From Ectopseudomonas composti (GTDB taxonomy: Bacteria; Pseudomonadota; Gammaproteobacteria; Pseudomonadales; Pseudomonadaceae): a stretch of DNA of 64,000 nt. The notes beneath the pieces were generated by a model that saw nothing but the letters and a program-made list of their open reading frames with translations, made no database searches and was not told where the DNA came from. The stretch lies in contig NZ_LSSW01000026.1 in the NCBI RefSeq assembly GCF_001567565.1, positions 108,907 to 172,906 on the forward strand, given 5' to 3'. This document shows positions 33,956-43,098 of this stretch, one piece after another. Position 1 is the first letter of the stretch. Each line of letters begins with the position of its first letter. The position numbers and the translations under genes are program-made.

Positions 33956-34470
33956 GTGTTCGTCAGGGCGGAGGGGCTTCGAAGCTACTGCTGAATCCTC
34001 CACCCTCTCCCCCGGCCCCTCTCCCATAAATGGGAGAGGGGAGACGAGCTACATGTCGTTGTGGGAGGGGCTTCAGCCGCGACTGGTGTAAAGATCGTCG
34101 CCGCTAAAGCGCCTTCCACGGGTTGTGTGGTGTTCCAAGGTTCAGTGCGTATTGCGGGATCTTCCAACCGGCCATTAATGGGAGAGGGGCTACGCGTTGC
34201 ATACCGCTCTGTGGGAGGGGCTTTAGCCGCGACTGCTGTAAAGATCGTCGCCGCTGAAGCGCCTCCCACGGGTTGTGTGGTGTTCCAAGGTTCAGTGCGT
34301 ATCGCGGGATCTTCCAACCGGCCATGGATGGGAGAGGGGAGATGCGTTGCGTACTGATCTGTGGGAGGGGCTTTAGCCGCGACTGGTGTAGAGATCGTCG
34401 CCGCTAAAGCGCCTCCCACGGGTTGTGGTGCTCCGTGATTCAGCGCCCCAGGGCGAGTTGCGGCCTACCT
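33956..34470. repeat. 150-bp tandem repeat with REP-like and GGGAGAGGGG elements
   Basis: This 515-base gap between the amidase and gspD is made of a 150-base unit repeated nearly three times. GTGGGAGGGG starts at 34061, 34211 and 34361, exactly 150 bases apart. Each unit has GCTTTAGCCGCGACTG, then TCGCCGCTAAAGCGCC, then a constant stretch (GTTGTGTGGTGTTCCAAGG, GGGATCTTCCAACCGG) and GGGAGAGGGG. An earlier hairpin, CCCCTCTCCCA-TAAA-TGGGAGAGGGG, sits at 34016-34041. The third unit is truncated. No gene is present. Confidence 0.85.
34016..34041. repeat. CCCCTCTCCC hairpin
   Basis: CCCCTCTCCCA-TAAA-TGGGAGAGGGG is a perfect 11-base-arm hairpin downstream of the amidase gene. An analogous hairpin occurs after argR at 49455. 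It could act as a terminator without a T run. Confidence 0.55.
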
Positions 34471-36408
34471 TTACTGCCGCAAATCCACCGCCGGTGCGCC
34501 CCGGCCGTCGAACAGCTGCGTCGGGGTGCTGGGCAGGATGCTGGGCTTGCCATTTGCACCGTCGCCGAGGATGCGGATATCGCTGTACTTCTTGCCCGAT
34601 AGCGCCGCTAGGCCAGCGCCGTCGCGCACGACGGTGGGCCGCAGGAAGACCATCAGGTTGCGCTTGATATGCGAGTCGCGAGTCGAGCGGAACAGCCCGC
34701 CGAGCAGGGGAATATCGCCCAGCAGGGGCACCTTGGAAACGGCCTGGGTGACGTCGTCCTGAATCAGACCACCGAGCACGATCACCTGGCCGTCGTCGGC
34801 GAGGATGGTGCTCTTGATCGAACGTTTATTGGTCACCAGGTCCACTGCCTGGGCGTTGAGCCCGGTGCTGGGCGCAATGGAGGAGATTTCCTGTTCGATC
34901 TCCAGGCGCAGGGTGGCGCCGTCGTTGATGTGCGGGGTGACCTTGAGGGTGACGCCGATGTCCTTGCGCTCGATGGTGGTGAAGGGGTTGCCGGCACCGG
35001 ACGAGTCGGTGGTGTAGGAGCCCGTCTGGAACGGCACGTTCTGCCCCACGAGAATTTCTGCCTTCTGGTTGTCCAGGGTCAGCAGGCTCGGCGTGGACAG
35101 CAGGTTGCTCTTGCTGTTGGCCGACAGCGCCGTGATCAGCGCGCCGAAGCGGTCACTGCCGACGCCGATGATGGCGCCGTCGGGCAGGGTGGTGTTCTCC
35201 GGCACTTCACCGTTCTGCAGGATCTGCAGCACGGTGCCGACGGACAGGCCGGTGCCGCCGAAATTCACCCCGGCCAGACCGCCACTCTTGCCGCGAGCGT
35301 CCACCGCCCACTGCACGCCGACGGCGTCGGTGATGTCGCCGGAAATCTCGACGATGGCCGCCTCGACCATCACCTGCGCGCGCGGCACGTCGAGCTGGCG
35401 CACGATGTCTTCGAGGGTCGCCACCAGGTCCGGCTCGGCCAGCAGCACCAGCGCATTGAGGCTCTCGTCGGCGCGGATGAGGATGTTCGACTGCTTGCCG
35501 GTGGTTTCGCCGTTCTGCTGGTTCTTCAGGCCTTCGGAGATTTCCCCGAGGGTTTCGGCCAGGGCCTTGGCGTCGTTGTGGCGCAGGCGAATCACCCGCG
35601 TGTTGGCCGAGCGGCTGGTGGGCGTATCCAGCGAGCGGGCGAGGTCGGCCAGCTTGGCGCGGGCGTCCGGCGGGCCGAGCAGGATCAGCCGGTTGGTGCG
35701 CGCATCGGCCACCACCTGGGTGGCGCCGGTGCCCTTGGCCTGGCCACGAGCAATGGCGGTGTTGAGCACCTCGGCGGCGTCCATCACCCAGGCGTTTTGC
35801 AGGGTGACCACGCTGAAGTCCTGCGCGCCGCTCTGATCGAGCTGGCGCATCAGATCTTCGATGCGGGCGATGTTGGCGCTGCGGTCGCTGATGATCAGCG
35901 CGTTGGCCGAGGTGACGGCGGCCAGGTGGCCGTACTGCGGTACCAGCGGGCGAATCAGCGGGATCAGCTCGGCCACCGGCGTGTGCTGCACCTGGATCAG
36001 GCGGGTTTCCAGGCGATCCGGCGCCGGGCGCCCGGCATCCGCTTCGGCCTTGGCCTCGGCATTGGGCACGATGCGCGCCTGGTCGCCCTGGGTCAGCACG
36101 CTGAAACCGTGGGTGGCCATCACCGAGAGGAACAGCTGGTACACCTCGGACAGCCCCAGCGGCGTGCTCGATACCACGTTGACCTGGCCCTTCACGCGCG
36201 GGTCGACGACGAAGGTCTGTCCGGTGATGCTGGCGATCTGGTCGATGAATTCACGGATGTCCGCGCCCTTGAGGTTGATGGTCCAGCTTTCTTCCTGCTG
36301 GTTGGCGCTGGGCGGCACCTGCTGGATCTGCGCGAGCAGGGGCAGGGGGGCGGTGGCCAGGCCGGCGGCGAGAAGGGCGAGGGTCAGTCGGCTACGGAAA
36401 AAATGCAT
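34471..36408 (-). CDS. gspD: type II secretion system secretin GspD (XcpQ-like)
   Basis: This 645-residue outer-membrane secretin forms the type II secretion channel. A signal peptide (MHFFRSRLTLALLAAGLATAPLPLLAQ) is followed by N-domains, with the N0 region at about 40-120 (DIREFIDQIASITGQTFVVD). Three further N domains and the C-terminal secretin domain, with VGVQWAV, the KSNLLSTPSLLTLDNQKAEILVGQNVPF core and the C-terminal S-domain-like tail, complete it. It is minus-strand, only 4 bases after gspC, in the same operon. The frame is open far upstream, but the start given gives the signal peptide. gspE to gspM lie on the other strand. Confidence 0.94.
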   Translation of the reverse strand: MHFFRSRLTLALLAAGLATAPLPLLAQIQQVPPSANQQEESWTINLKGADIREFIDQIASITGQTFVVDPRVKGQVNVVSSTPLGLSEVYQLFLSVMATHGFSVLTQGDQARIVPNAEAKAEADAGRPAPDRLETRLIQVQHTPVAELIPLIRPLVPQYGHLAAVTSANALIISDRSANIARIEDLMRQLDQSGAQDFSVVTLQNAWVMDAAEVLNTAIARGQAKGTGATQVVADARTNRLILLGPPDARAKLADLARSLDTPTSRSANTRVIRLRHNDAKALAETLGEISEGLKNQQNGETTGKQSNILIRADESLNALVLLAEPDLVATLEDIVRQLDVPRAQVMVEAAIVEISGDITDAVGVQWAVDARGKSGGLAGVNFGGTGLSVGTVLQILQNGEVPENTTLPDGAIIGVGSDRFGALITALSANSKSNLLSTPSLLTLDNQKAEILVGQNVPFQTGSYTTDSSGAGNPFTTIERKDIGVTLKVTPHINDGATLRLEIEQEISSIAPSTGLNAQAVDLVTNKRSIKSTILADDGQVIVLGGLIQDDVTQAVSKVPLLGDIPLLGGLFRSTRDSHIKRNLMVFLRPTVVRDGAGLAALSGKKYSDIRILGDGANGKPSILPSTPTQLFDGRGAPAVDLRQ

Positions 36409-36412
36409 CGGT

Positions 36413-37054
36413 TCAGTCGCTTTCCATGGGCTGATCAGAGGGCGTTTCCACGGGCTGGGTGCCGGAGGCTTCCATTTGTTCGCGCAGCGTCTGCATGCGC
36501 TGGCGCAGCTGTTCGAGGTTGTCCTGGTCGAGACGGTCGAGCTGTTGCAGCGAGTCTGGCGCTGCGCTTTCGACCGGCGGGGTGTAGCTGTATTGCCCGC
36601 TGCTCGGGCGCGGGAAGGTGAGGCTTTCGCGGCGGCCGTTGCGCACCAGTTCGACGCGGTCGGTGTAGACGGCATCCAGACGCACACCGTTGTCCACGTC
36701 AGAGCCGACGGTAAAGCGCTGGGCACTCTCACCCTGGCGCTGGATCATCGCGCTGGAGCGTTGCGGGTCGCTGTGAACGAAGCTGCCGAGCAGGGTCAGT
36801 TGCAGGTTGGTGGCCGGCGGTGGGCCGCTGTCGGCCTGCCGGGGCGTACCGAACAGCTGGTCGACGGGTGCCTGGGCGCGCTGTTCCGGGCCGGCGGCGC
36901 TCTGGCTAGGCGCTTGCTGCACCGGGCCGCGCACCAGGCGCAGCAGTTCGGCGCTCTGCCAGGCCAGGCTGAGGCTCAGGGCGATCAGCATGAGCATGCC
37001 GATCAGGCTCGGGAGGTTATCCTTGAGCCGCTGGGGAAGGGCCGAGATGGGCAA
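36413..37054 (-). CDS. gspC: type II secretion system inner-membrane protein GspC (XcpP-like)
   Basis: This 213-residue bitopic inner-membrane protein connects the platform to the secretin. One transmembrane segment (about residues 16-36, SLIGMLMLIALSLSLAW) is followed by the homology region (ATNLQLTLLGSFVHSDPQRSSAMIQ) and a coiled-coil-like Gln-rich C-terminal part. There is no PDZ domain, like the Pseudomonas XcpP lineage where a coiled coil replaces it. It starts the minus-strand gspC-gspD unit, divergent from gspE with a 237-base intergenic space that holds no other gene. Confidence 0.88.
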   Translation of the reverse strand: MPISALPQRLKDNLPSLIGMLMLIALSLSLAWQSAELLRLVRGPVQQAPSQSAAGPEQRAQAPVDQLFGTPRQADSGPPPATNLQLTLLGSFVHSDPQRSSAMIQRQGESAQRFTVGSDVDNGVRLDAVYTDRVELVRNGRRESLTFPRPSSGQYSYTPPVESAAPDSLQQLDRLDQDNLEQLRQRMQTLREQMEASGTQPVETPSDQPMESD

Positions 37055-37291
37055 GCGGTCACTCCGAAAACGACGTTCTAATTCTTCTGTGTGCGGGGCG
37101 TCGCGCGCTGATCATAGCAGCCTGCGCACGCTTGGCATCCCCCTAATAGGGTGGGTGTGCGGTTCCAGTCAATGTGATAAAGATGAATGAGATAACCATT
37201 ACAAAAAAAGACCGTCCCAGAGGTGGCCCATTGAGCCAGGCAGCCGGGTTAGGCTGTACTACCGGGATAAGGTTCTGTTCTAAGGTCTCGC

Positions 37292-38779
37292 ATGAACGCT
37301 TCGCTGCTCGAAACTCCATTGCGCCGCTTGCCCTTCAGTTTCGCCAAGCGTCATGGCCTGGTGTTCGTCATGCATGACGGGCGCGCCAGTCTGGCTCATC
37401 GCGCCGATTGCGACCTGGTGGCGCTGGCCGAGGCGCAGCGTTTTGCCGGGCGCAGCCTGCCGTTGCAGGTGCTCGATGTGCAGGCGTTCGCCCAGGCGCT
37501 GGGGGCGGCCTATCAGCATGATTCGGCGTCCATGCAGCTGGCCGAGGACATCGGCGGCAGTTTCGACCTGGCGTCGCTGGCCGATCAGGTGCCGGAAACC
37601 GAAGACCTGCTGGAGCAGGAAGACGACGCGCCGATCATCCGCCTGATCAACGCCATTCTCGGCGAAGCGATCAAGGAAAATGCCTCCGACATTCACCTGG
37701 AAACCTTCGAGAAACGCCTGGTGGTGCGCTTTCGCGTCGACGGCATTCTGCGTGAGGTGCTCGAACCCAAGCGTGAGCTGGCCGCGCTGCTGGTCTCAAG
37801 GGTCAAGGTCATGGCGCGCCTGGACATCGCCGAGAAGCGCGTGCCGCAGGACGGGCGCATCTCGCTCAAGGTGGGCGGGCGTGAGGTGGACATTCGTGTC
37901 TCCACGCTGCCGTCGGCCAATGGCGAGCGGGTGGTGTTGCGTCTGCTCGACAAGCAGGCCGGGCGTCTGTCGTTGCAACACCTGGGCATGCGCGCCGAGG
38001 ATCGCGCGCTGATGGAAGCAACCGTGCGCAAGCCGCACGGCATTCTGCTGGTCACCGGCCCCACCGGTTCGGGCAAGACCACCACGCTGTACGCCAGCCT
38101 GGTCAGCCTCAATGATCACACGCGCAACATCCTCACCGTCGAGGACCCCATCGAATACCACCTCGAAGGCATCGGCCAGACCCAGGTCAACACCAAGGTG
38201 GACATGACCTTCGCCCGTGGCCTGCGCGCCATCCTGCGTCAGGACCCTGACGTGGTGATGGTCGGCGAGATCCGCGACAAGGAAACCGCCGAAATCGCCG
38301 TGCAGGCCTCGCTCACCGGCCACCTGGTGCTGTCCACGCTGCACACCAACAGCGCCATCGGCGCCATCACCCGCCTGGTGGACATGGGCGTGGAGCCCTT
38401 CTTGCTCTCGTCATCGCTGCTCGGCGTGCTGGCCCAGCGCCTGGTGCGCGTGCTGTGCCCGGCGTGCAAGGAACCCTATGCAGCCGATGAGGCCGAATGC
38501 GCCTTGCTCGGCGTGCCGGCCAGCTCGCCGCCGACGCTCTATCATGCGCGCGGTTGTGCCCAGTGCCATCAGCAGGGGTATCGCGGGCGTACCGGCATCT
38601 ACGAGCTGGTGGTGTTCGACGAAACCATGCGAACCCTGGTACACAGCCGCGCTGCCGAGCAGGACATGACCCGTCACGCCCGCACCCTGGGGCCGAGTAT
38701 CCGCGACGATGGCCGGCGCAAGGTGCTGGAAGGGGTGACCACGGTCGAGGAAGTGCTGCGCGTGACGCGGGAGGAATGA
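37292..38779 (+). CDS. gspE: type II secretion ATPase GspE (XcpR-like)
   Basis: This 495-residue cytosolic ATPase energises pseudopilus assembly. It has the N1E-type N-terminal domain, Walker A GPTGSGKT from residue 256, the Asp-box DPIEYHLEG, Walker B-like [16 protein letters not shown], the His-box [12 protein letters not shown] and a C-terminal zinc-binding tetracysteine site C389/C392/C422/C425. All catalytic features are intact. The ATG lies 237 bases from gspC across the divergent promoter region. The following gap to gspF contains a REP-like hairpin. Confidence 0.95.
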   Translation: MNASLLETPLRRLPFSFAKRHGLVFVMHDGRASLAHRADCDLVALAEAQRFAGRSLPLQVLDVQAFAQALGAAYQHDSASMQLAEDIGGSFDLASLADQVPETEDLLEQEDDAPIIRLINAILGEAIKENASDIHLETFEKRLVVRFRVDGILREVLEPKRELAALLVSRVKVMARLDIAEKRVPQDGRISLKVGGREVDIRVSTLPSANGERVVLRLLDKQAGRLSLQHLGMRAEDRALMEATVRKPHGILLVTGPTGSGKTTTLYASLVSLNDHTRNILTVEDPIEYHLEGIGQTQVNTKVDMTFARGLRAILRQDPDVVMVGEIRDKETAEIAVQASLTGHLVLSTLHTNSAIGAITRLVDMGVEPFLLSSSLLGVLAQRLVRVLCPACKEPYAADEAECALLGVPASSPPTLYHARGCAQCHQQGYRGRTGIYELVVFDETMRTLVHSRAAEQDMTRHARTLGPSIRDDGRRKVLEGVTTVEEVLRVTREE

Positions 38780-38808
38780 TGGCGATTGGGATGTTGGCAT
38801 CGGTTCTT

Positions 38809-38878
38809 GTAGGAGCGGCTGGGCGGCATTGCGCTTCAGTCGCGAGTTGGCGCAGATCGCGGCTGAAGCCGCTCCTAC
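38809..38878. repeat. REP-like hairpin between gspE and gspF
   Basis: GTAGGAGCGGCT (38809) pairs perfectly with AGCCGCTCCTAC (38867), and an inner GCTTCAGTCGCGA / TCGCGGCTGAAGC pairing extends the stem. The whole element can fold into one long stem inside the gspE-gspF gap. It splits what is otherwise a tight operon. Confidence 0.75.
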
Positions 38879-38902
38879 ACGGAACACTGGAGCGATCCGT
38901 CG

Positions 38903-40120
38903 ATGGCGGCCTTTGAATACATCGCCCTGGACGGGCGCGGCCGTCAGCAGAAGGGCGTGCTCGAGGCCGACAGTGCGCGCCAGGTACGCCAGCTGTTGCG
39001 CGAGCGGCAATTGGCGCCGCTGGAGGTCAAGGCCACGCGCAGTCGTGAGCAGGGCGGCGGCCAGATGCGTCTGGGTTTTGCCCGTGGCCTGTCGGCACGT
39101 GACCTGGCGCTGGTCACCCGCCAGTTGGCAACGCTGATCCAGGCGGCGCTGCCGATCGAAGAAGCGCTGCGCGCCGCGGCCGCGCAATCCACCAATTCGC
39201 GTATCCAGGGCATGCTGCTGGCGGTACGCGCCCGCGTGCTGGAGGGGCACAGCCTGGCCGGCAGCCTCAAGGAGTTCCCGGCGGCCTTCCCCGAGCTGTA
39301 TCGCGCCACGGTGGCGGCGGGTGAGCATGCCGGGCACCTCGGCCCGGTGCTGGAACAGTTGGCCGACTACACCGAGCAGCGCCAGCAGTCGCGGCAGAAG
39401 GTGCAGCTGGCCTTGCTCTATCCGGTGATATTGATGTGCGCGTCGCTACTTATCGTCGGTTTTCTGCTGGGCTATGTGGTGCCGGATGTGGTCAAGGTAT
39501 TCGTCGATTCCGGGCAGACCCTGCCGGCGCTCACGCGCGGCCTGATCGCCCTGAGCGACTGGGTCAAGGCCTGGGGCCTGGTCGCACTGGTGGCGCTGGT
39601 GCTGGCGGTGATCGCCTTGCGCGCGGCGCTGCGTGACGAGGCCTTTCGCCTGCGCTGGCATCGCTTTCTGTTGCGTATACCGCTGATCGGCCGGCTGGGC
39701 CGCGCCACCGACTGCGCGCGTTTCGCCTCGACCCTGGCGATTCTCACCCGCAGTGGCGTGCCGCTGGTGGAGGCGCTGGCGATTGCCGGCGAGGTGATCG
39801 GCAATCGGGTGATTCGTGGCGAGGTGCTGGTGGCGGCGCAGAAGGTGCGCGAAGGCGGCAGCCTGACCCGTTCGCTGGAGGCCACCGGGCAGTTCCCGCC
39901 GATGATGTTGCACATGATCGCCAGTGGCGAACGCTCCGGCGAGCTGGATCAGATGTTGGCGCGTACGGCAAAGAACCAGGAAAACGACCTCAGTGCGCAG
40001 ATCGCCCTGTTGGTCGGGTTGTTCGAGCCGTTCATGCTGGTGTTCATGGGGGCAGTGGTGCTGGTGATCGTGCTGGCCATCCTGTTGCCGATTCTTTCTT
40101 TGAACCAGATGGTGGGGTAG
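38903..40120 (+). CDS. gspF: type II secretion inner-membrane platform protein GspF (XcpS-like)
   Basis: This 405-residue polytopic protein has two repeated GspF domains. The N-terminal MAAFEYIALDGRGRQQKGVLEADS is family-typical, and the duplicated cytoplasmic domains contain RQLATLIQAALPIEEALR and RFASTLAILTRSGVPLVEAL. Three membrane segments lie near residues 172-195, 225-245 and 370-395. It interacts with GspE and GspL. gspG follows after 4 bases. Confidence 0.93.
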   Translation: MAAFEYIALDGRGRQQKGVLEADSARQVRQLLRERQLAPLEVKATRSREQGGGQMRLGFARGLSARDLALVTRQLATLIQAALPIEEALRAAAAQSTNSRIQGMLLAVRARVLEGHSLAGSLKEFPAAFPELYRATVAAGEHAGHLGPVLEQLADYTEQRQQSRQKVQLALLYPVILMCASLLIVGFLLGYVVPDVVKVFVDSGQTLPALTRGLIALSDWVKAWGLVALVALVLAVIALRAALRDEAFRLRWHRFLLRIPLIGRLGRATDCARFASTLAILTRSGVPLVEALAIAGEVIGNRVIRGEVLVAAQKVREGGSLTRSLEATGQFPPMMLHMIASGERSGELDQMLARTAKNQENDLSAQIALLVGLFEPFMLVFMGAVVLVIVLAILLPILSLNQMVG

Positions 40121-40124
40121 TTAG

Positions 40125-40550
40125 GTGAATAGCAGACAAGCGGGTTTCACCCTGATTGAAATCATGGTCGTGGTGGTGATTCTGGGCATTCTGGCGGCGC
40201 TGGTGGTACCGCAGGTGATGAGCCGGCCGGATCAGGCCAAGGTTACCGCAGCGCAGAACGATATCCGCGCCATCGGTGCGGCGCTGGACATGTACAAGCT
40301 CGACAACCACAACTACCCCAGCACCCAGCAGGGCGTGGAAGCACTGGTGAGCAAGCCAAGCGGTAACCCGCCAGCGAAGAACTGGAACAAGGACGGCTAC
40401 CTCAAGCGCCTGCCCATTGACCCCTGGGGTAACCCTTACCAATACCTGGCACCCGGCACCAAGGGCGCCTTCGATCTCTACTCGCTCGGCGCCGACGGCA
40501 AGCAGGGCGGCAGCGACCTGAACGCCGATATCGGTAACTGGGATCTCTGA
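40125..40550 (+). CDS. gspG: major pseudopilin GspG (XcpT-like)
   Basis: This 141-residue major pseudopilin has prepilin cleavage after Gly7 in QAG-FTLIEIMVVVVILGILAALVVP, with the conserved Glu+5 of the mature protein. The globular part has PLID-like RLPIDPWGNPYQYL and the calcium-loop sequence DLYSLGADGKQGGSDLNADI characteristic of GspG. GTG start with a short TTAG leader, four bases after gspF. Processing needs a prepilin peptidase (PilD/XcpA), which is not encoded here. Confidence 0.95.
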   Translation: MNSRQAGFTLIEIMVVVVILGILAALVVPQVMSRPDQAKVTAAQNDIRAIGAALDMYKLDNHNYPSTQQGVEALVSKPSGNPPAKNWNKDGYLKRLPIDPWGNPYQYLAPGTKGAFDLYSLGADGKQGGSDLNADIGNWDL

Positions 40551-40557
40551 CCCGATC

Positions 40558-41079
40558 ATGATTGGCGTACCGGCCAAGACGCGCGGCTTCACCCTGATCG
40601 AACTGCTGGTGGTGCTGGTCATTCTCGGCAGCCTGATCGGCCTGGCGGTGTTCAGCACCGGCATCGCCGGGCCGGCGCGCGAGTTGCGCAGCGAGGCCGA
40701 ACGCCTCAGTGGCTTGATCGGCGTGCTGCTCGACGAGGCGGTGCTGGATAACCGCGAGTACGGCCTGAGTTTTACCCGCGAGGGTTATCGGGTGCTGCGC
40801 TACGATCCGCAGCGCGCCGAATGGCAGGCGCTGGATCGTCAGGCTCATCGACTGCCGGAGTGGGCCGAAATGGAATTCGAAGTGGAAGGCGAGGCCATGA
40901 CCCTGGTGGCCGAGGCCGGTGCTGACACGCCGCAGTTGCTGATCCTGTCCAGTGGCGAGCTGACGCCATTTCGCCTGCGTATCGCCGAGCGCCGCCGCGA
41001 CGGCCTGCGCCTGCAACTGTCCAGCGACGGCTTCGGCCTGCCGCGCGTCGAGGAGCTGGGCGCGGGGCGTGCTGGATGA
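40558..41079 (+). CDS. gspH: minor pseudopilin GspH (XcpU-like)
   Basis: This 173-residue minor pseudopilin has the class III signal TRG-FTLIELLVVLVILGSLIGLAVF with Glu+5. The globular domain is all-beta-like and less conserved, including LRSEAERLSGLIGVLLDEAVLDNREYG. It overlaps gspI by 4 bases (ATGA) in the tight gspG-M operon. Confidence 0.92.
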   Translation: MIGVPAKTRGFTLIELLVVLVILGSLIGLAVFSTGIAGPARELRSEAERLSGLIGVLLDEAVLDNREYGLSFTREGYRVLRYDPQRAEWQALDRQAHRLPEWAEMEFEVEGEAMTLVAEAGADTPQLLILSSGELTPFRLRIAERRRDGLRLQLSSDGFGLPRVEELGAGRAG

Positions 41080-41462
41080 GGGGGGCGCGCGGCTTCACCC
41101 TGCTCGAAGTGCTGGTGGCGCTGGCCATCTTCGCCCTGGTCGCCGCCAGCGTGCTGACCGCCAGCGCACGCAGCGTGCGCACCGCCAGTCAGTTGGAAGA
41201 CAAGACCCTGGCGATGTGGGTGGCCGACAACCGTATGACCGAGTTGCAACTGGCTGAGACGCCGCCTGCCGACGGCCGCGATCAGGGCCAGGTGGAATTC
41301 GCCGGGCGCCGCTGGGGCTGGCAAAGCGAGATCGAGGCCACCAGCGAGCCGACCATGCGCCGCGTGACGCTGTGGGTCGCTGTCGATGAGCGCGGCGCCC
41401 GTGGCGATGTGCGCGAGCGGGCCGTGGTCAGTCTCAGCGGTTTTCTCGGAGCGCCGCGATGA
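41076..41462 (+). CDS. gspI: minor pseudopilin GspI (XcpV-like)
   Basis: This 128-residue minor pseudopilin has signal RG-FTLLEVLVALAIFALVAASVL, Glu+5 present. The short globular domain with MWVADNRMTELQL is the GspI signature. Overlaps gspH and gspJ by 4 bases on each side. Part of the GspI-J-K pseudopilus tip complex. Confidence 0.93.
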   Translation: MRGARGFTLLEVLVALAIFALVAASVLTASARSVRTASQLEDKTLAMWVADNRMTELQLAETPPADGRDQGQVEFAGRRWGWQSEIEATSEPTMRRVTLWVAVDERGARGDVRERAVVSLSGFLGAPR

Positions 41463-42127
41463 TGCGTGAGCAGCGCGGTTTCACCCTGCTGGAGCTGCTG
41501 ATTGCCATCGCCATCTTCGCGTTGCTGGGGCTGGCTACCTACCGCATGCTCGACAGCGTGCTCAGCGCCGACGCCGTCACCCGTGAACACGAACGCCAGC
41601 TGCGCGAGCTGAGCCGTGCTCTGTCGGCTTTCGAGCGCGACGTGCGCCAGGTGACGGTACGGCCGATTCGCGATGGTTTCGGCGATGATCAGCCGGCGCT
41701 GCGCAGCGACCTGGCCGATGCCACGGCGCTGGAGCTGACGCGCGCCGGCTGGCGCAACCCGCTGGGCCAGCCGCGTGCCGAGGTGCAGCGGGTGCGCTGG
41801 CAGCTCAGCGGCGAACAATGGCAGCGCCGCTACTGGCGTGTACTGGATCGCGCGCAGGACAGCGCGCCGCAGATCCAGCAGGCGCTCGATGGCGTCGAGT
41901 CGCTGAGCCTGCGTTACCTGGACAAGGAGGGGCAATGGCAGCCCGACTGGCCGCCGGCCAATGCCTCTGGCGATAGCCTGCTCACCGATTTACCGCGTGC
42001 AATCGAGCTGCGCCTGCAGCATCGCCGTTATGGCGAGCTGCGTCGCCTGCTGCGCCTGCCGGATCTGCCCGCGCAGCAGGCACCAGCGGCGCCGCCGGGG
42101 GAGCAGGACGAGGTGCCGCAGTCATGA
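41459..42127 (+). CDS. gspJ: minor pseudopilin GspJ (XcpW-like)
   Basis: This 222-residue minor pseudopilin has signal QRG-FTLLELLIAIAIFALLGLATY, Glu+5 present, and the typical YRMLDSVLSAD continuation. The globular part includes LRYLDKEGQWQPDWPP. ATG at 41459 overlaps gspI; a second ATG follows immediately. Confidence 0.93.
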   Translation: MMREQRGFTLLELLIAIAIFALLGLATYRMLDSVLSADAVTREHERQLRELSRALSAFERDVRQVTVRPIRDGFGDDQPALRSDLADATALELTRAGWRNPLGQPRAEVQRVRWQLSGEQWQRRYWRVLDRAQDSAPQIQQALDGVESLSLRYLDKEGQWQPDWPPANASGDSLLTDLPRAIELRLQHRRYGELRRLLRLPDLPAQQAPAAPPGEQDEVPQS

Positions 42128-43098
42128 GGCGGCAGAGCGGAGTGGCCCTGATCACCGTGCTGCTGGTGGTCGCCGTGGTGACGGTGGTCTGCGCCGGGCT
42201 GATCGCACGCCAGCAGCTGTCGATCCGCAGCAGCGCCAACCAGCTGCACGTGACCCAGGCCTGGCATTACGCCCTGGGCGGCGAGACCCTGGCCAGGGCG
42301 ATGCTCGAGCGCGATCTGCGCCAGGGCGACCCGCGTCAGCCGGTTGATCATCCGCTGGAGCACTGGGCGAGGCCGTTGCCACCTTTTCCGCTGGATGAGG
42401 GCGGAGAACTGCGTGTGCAGATCGTCGACCCCAGTGGCCGCTTCAATCTCAACAATCTGGTGAGTCAGGGGCGGCCCAATGAATTGGCGGTGCTGCGTTT
42501 TCGCCGTCTGTTGCAGCGCCTGGACATCGGCAAACCCTATGCCGAGCGCCTGCTGGACTGGCTGGATCGCGACAGCGAATTGCAGGGGGGCAATGGCGCG
42601 GAGGATGGCCAGTACCTGCTGGCGACGCCGCCTTATCGCACCGCCAATCGCGAGCTCAGCGACGTGTCCGAGCTGCGTCTGCTGCTGGAAATGGACGAGG
42701 CTGACTACCGCCGCTTGCAGCCCTTCGTCAGCGCCTTGCCCAGCGGTACGTTGCTCAACGTCAACACGGCCAGCGCCATGGTGCTCTCCAGCCTGTCCGA
42801 CAGCTTGAGTCCGGATGCGGCCATGGCGCTGATCGCCGGGCGCGGCGCCGAAGGTTATCCCAGCGCCAGTGCCTTCGCCGCTCAGCCTGCGCTCGCGGGG
42901 TTGGGCGAGCAGGTGGTGCAGGGGCTGGCGGTCGGCAGTCAGTATTTCGAGGTGTTCAGCGAAGTGAGCCTGGGCGAACGCCGGGTGGTATTGCGCAGCC
43001 TGTTGCAGCGCAGCAATGATGGCCAGGTCAGTGTCCTGGCGCGTGATCTGGGACAGGGCGGCATGCCGCCTACGCCCATCGAGGAAGCACAAGAATGA
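42124..43098 (+). CDS. gspK: minor pseudopilin GspK (XcpX-like)
   Basis: This 324-residue largest minor pseudopilin has an N-terminal hydrophobic signal (RQSGVALITVLLVVAVVTVVCAG). As usual for GspK, it lacks the Glu+5 found in the others. RFNLNNL and LLNVNTASAMVLSSL (helix-hairpin-helix-like repeat) are family landmarks. Overlaps gspJ by 4 bases. It caps the pseudopilus tip with GspI and GspJ. Confidence 0.93.
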   Translation: MRRQSGVALITVLLVVAVVTVVCAGLIARQQLSIRSSANQLHVTQAWHYALGGETLARAMLERDLRQGDPRQPVDHPLEHWARPLPPFPLDEGGELRVQIVDPSGRFNLNNLVSQGRPNELAVLRFRRLLQRLDIGKPYAERLLDWLDRDSELQGGNGAEDGQYLLATPPYRTANRELSDVSELRLLLEMDEADYRRLQPFVSALPSGTLLNVNTASAMVLSSLSDSLSPDAAMALIAGRGAEGYPSASAFAAQPALAGLGEQVVQGLAVGSQYFEVFSEVSLGERRVVLRSLLQRSNDGQVSVLARDLGQGGMPPTPIEEAQE

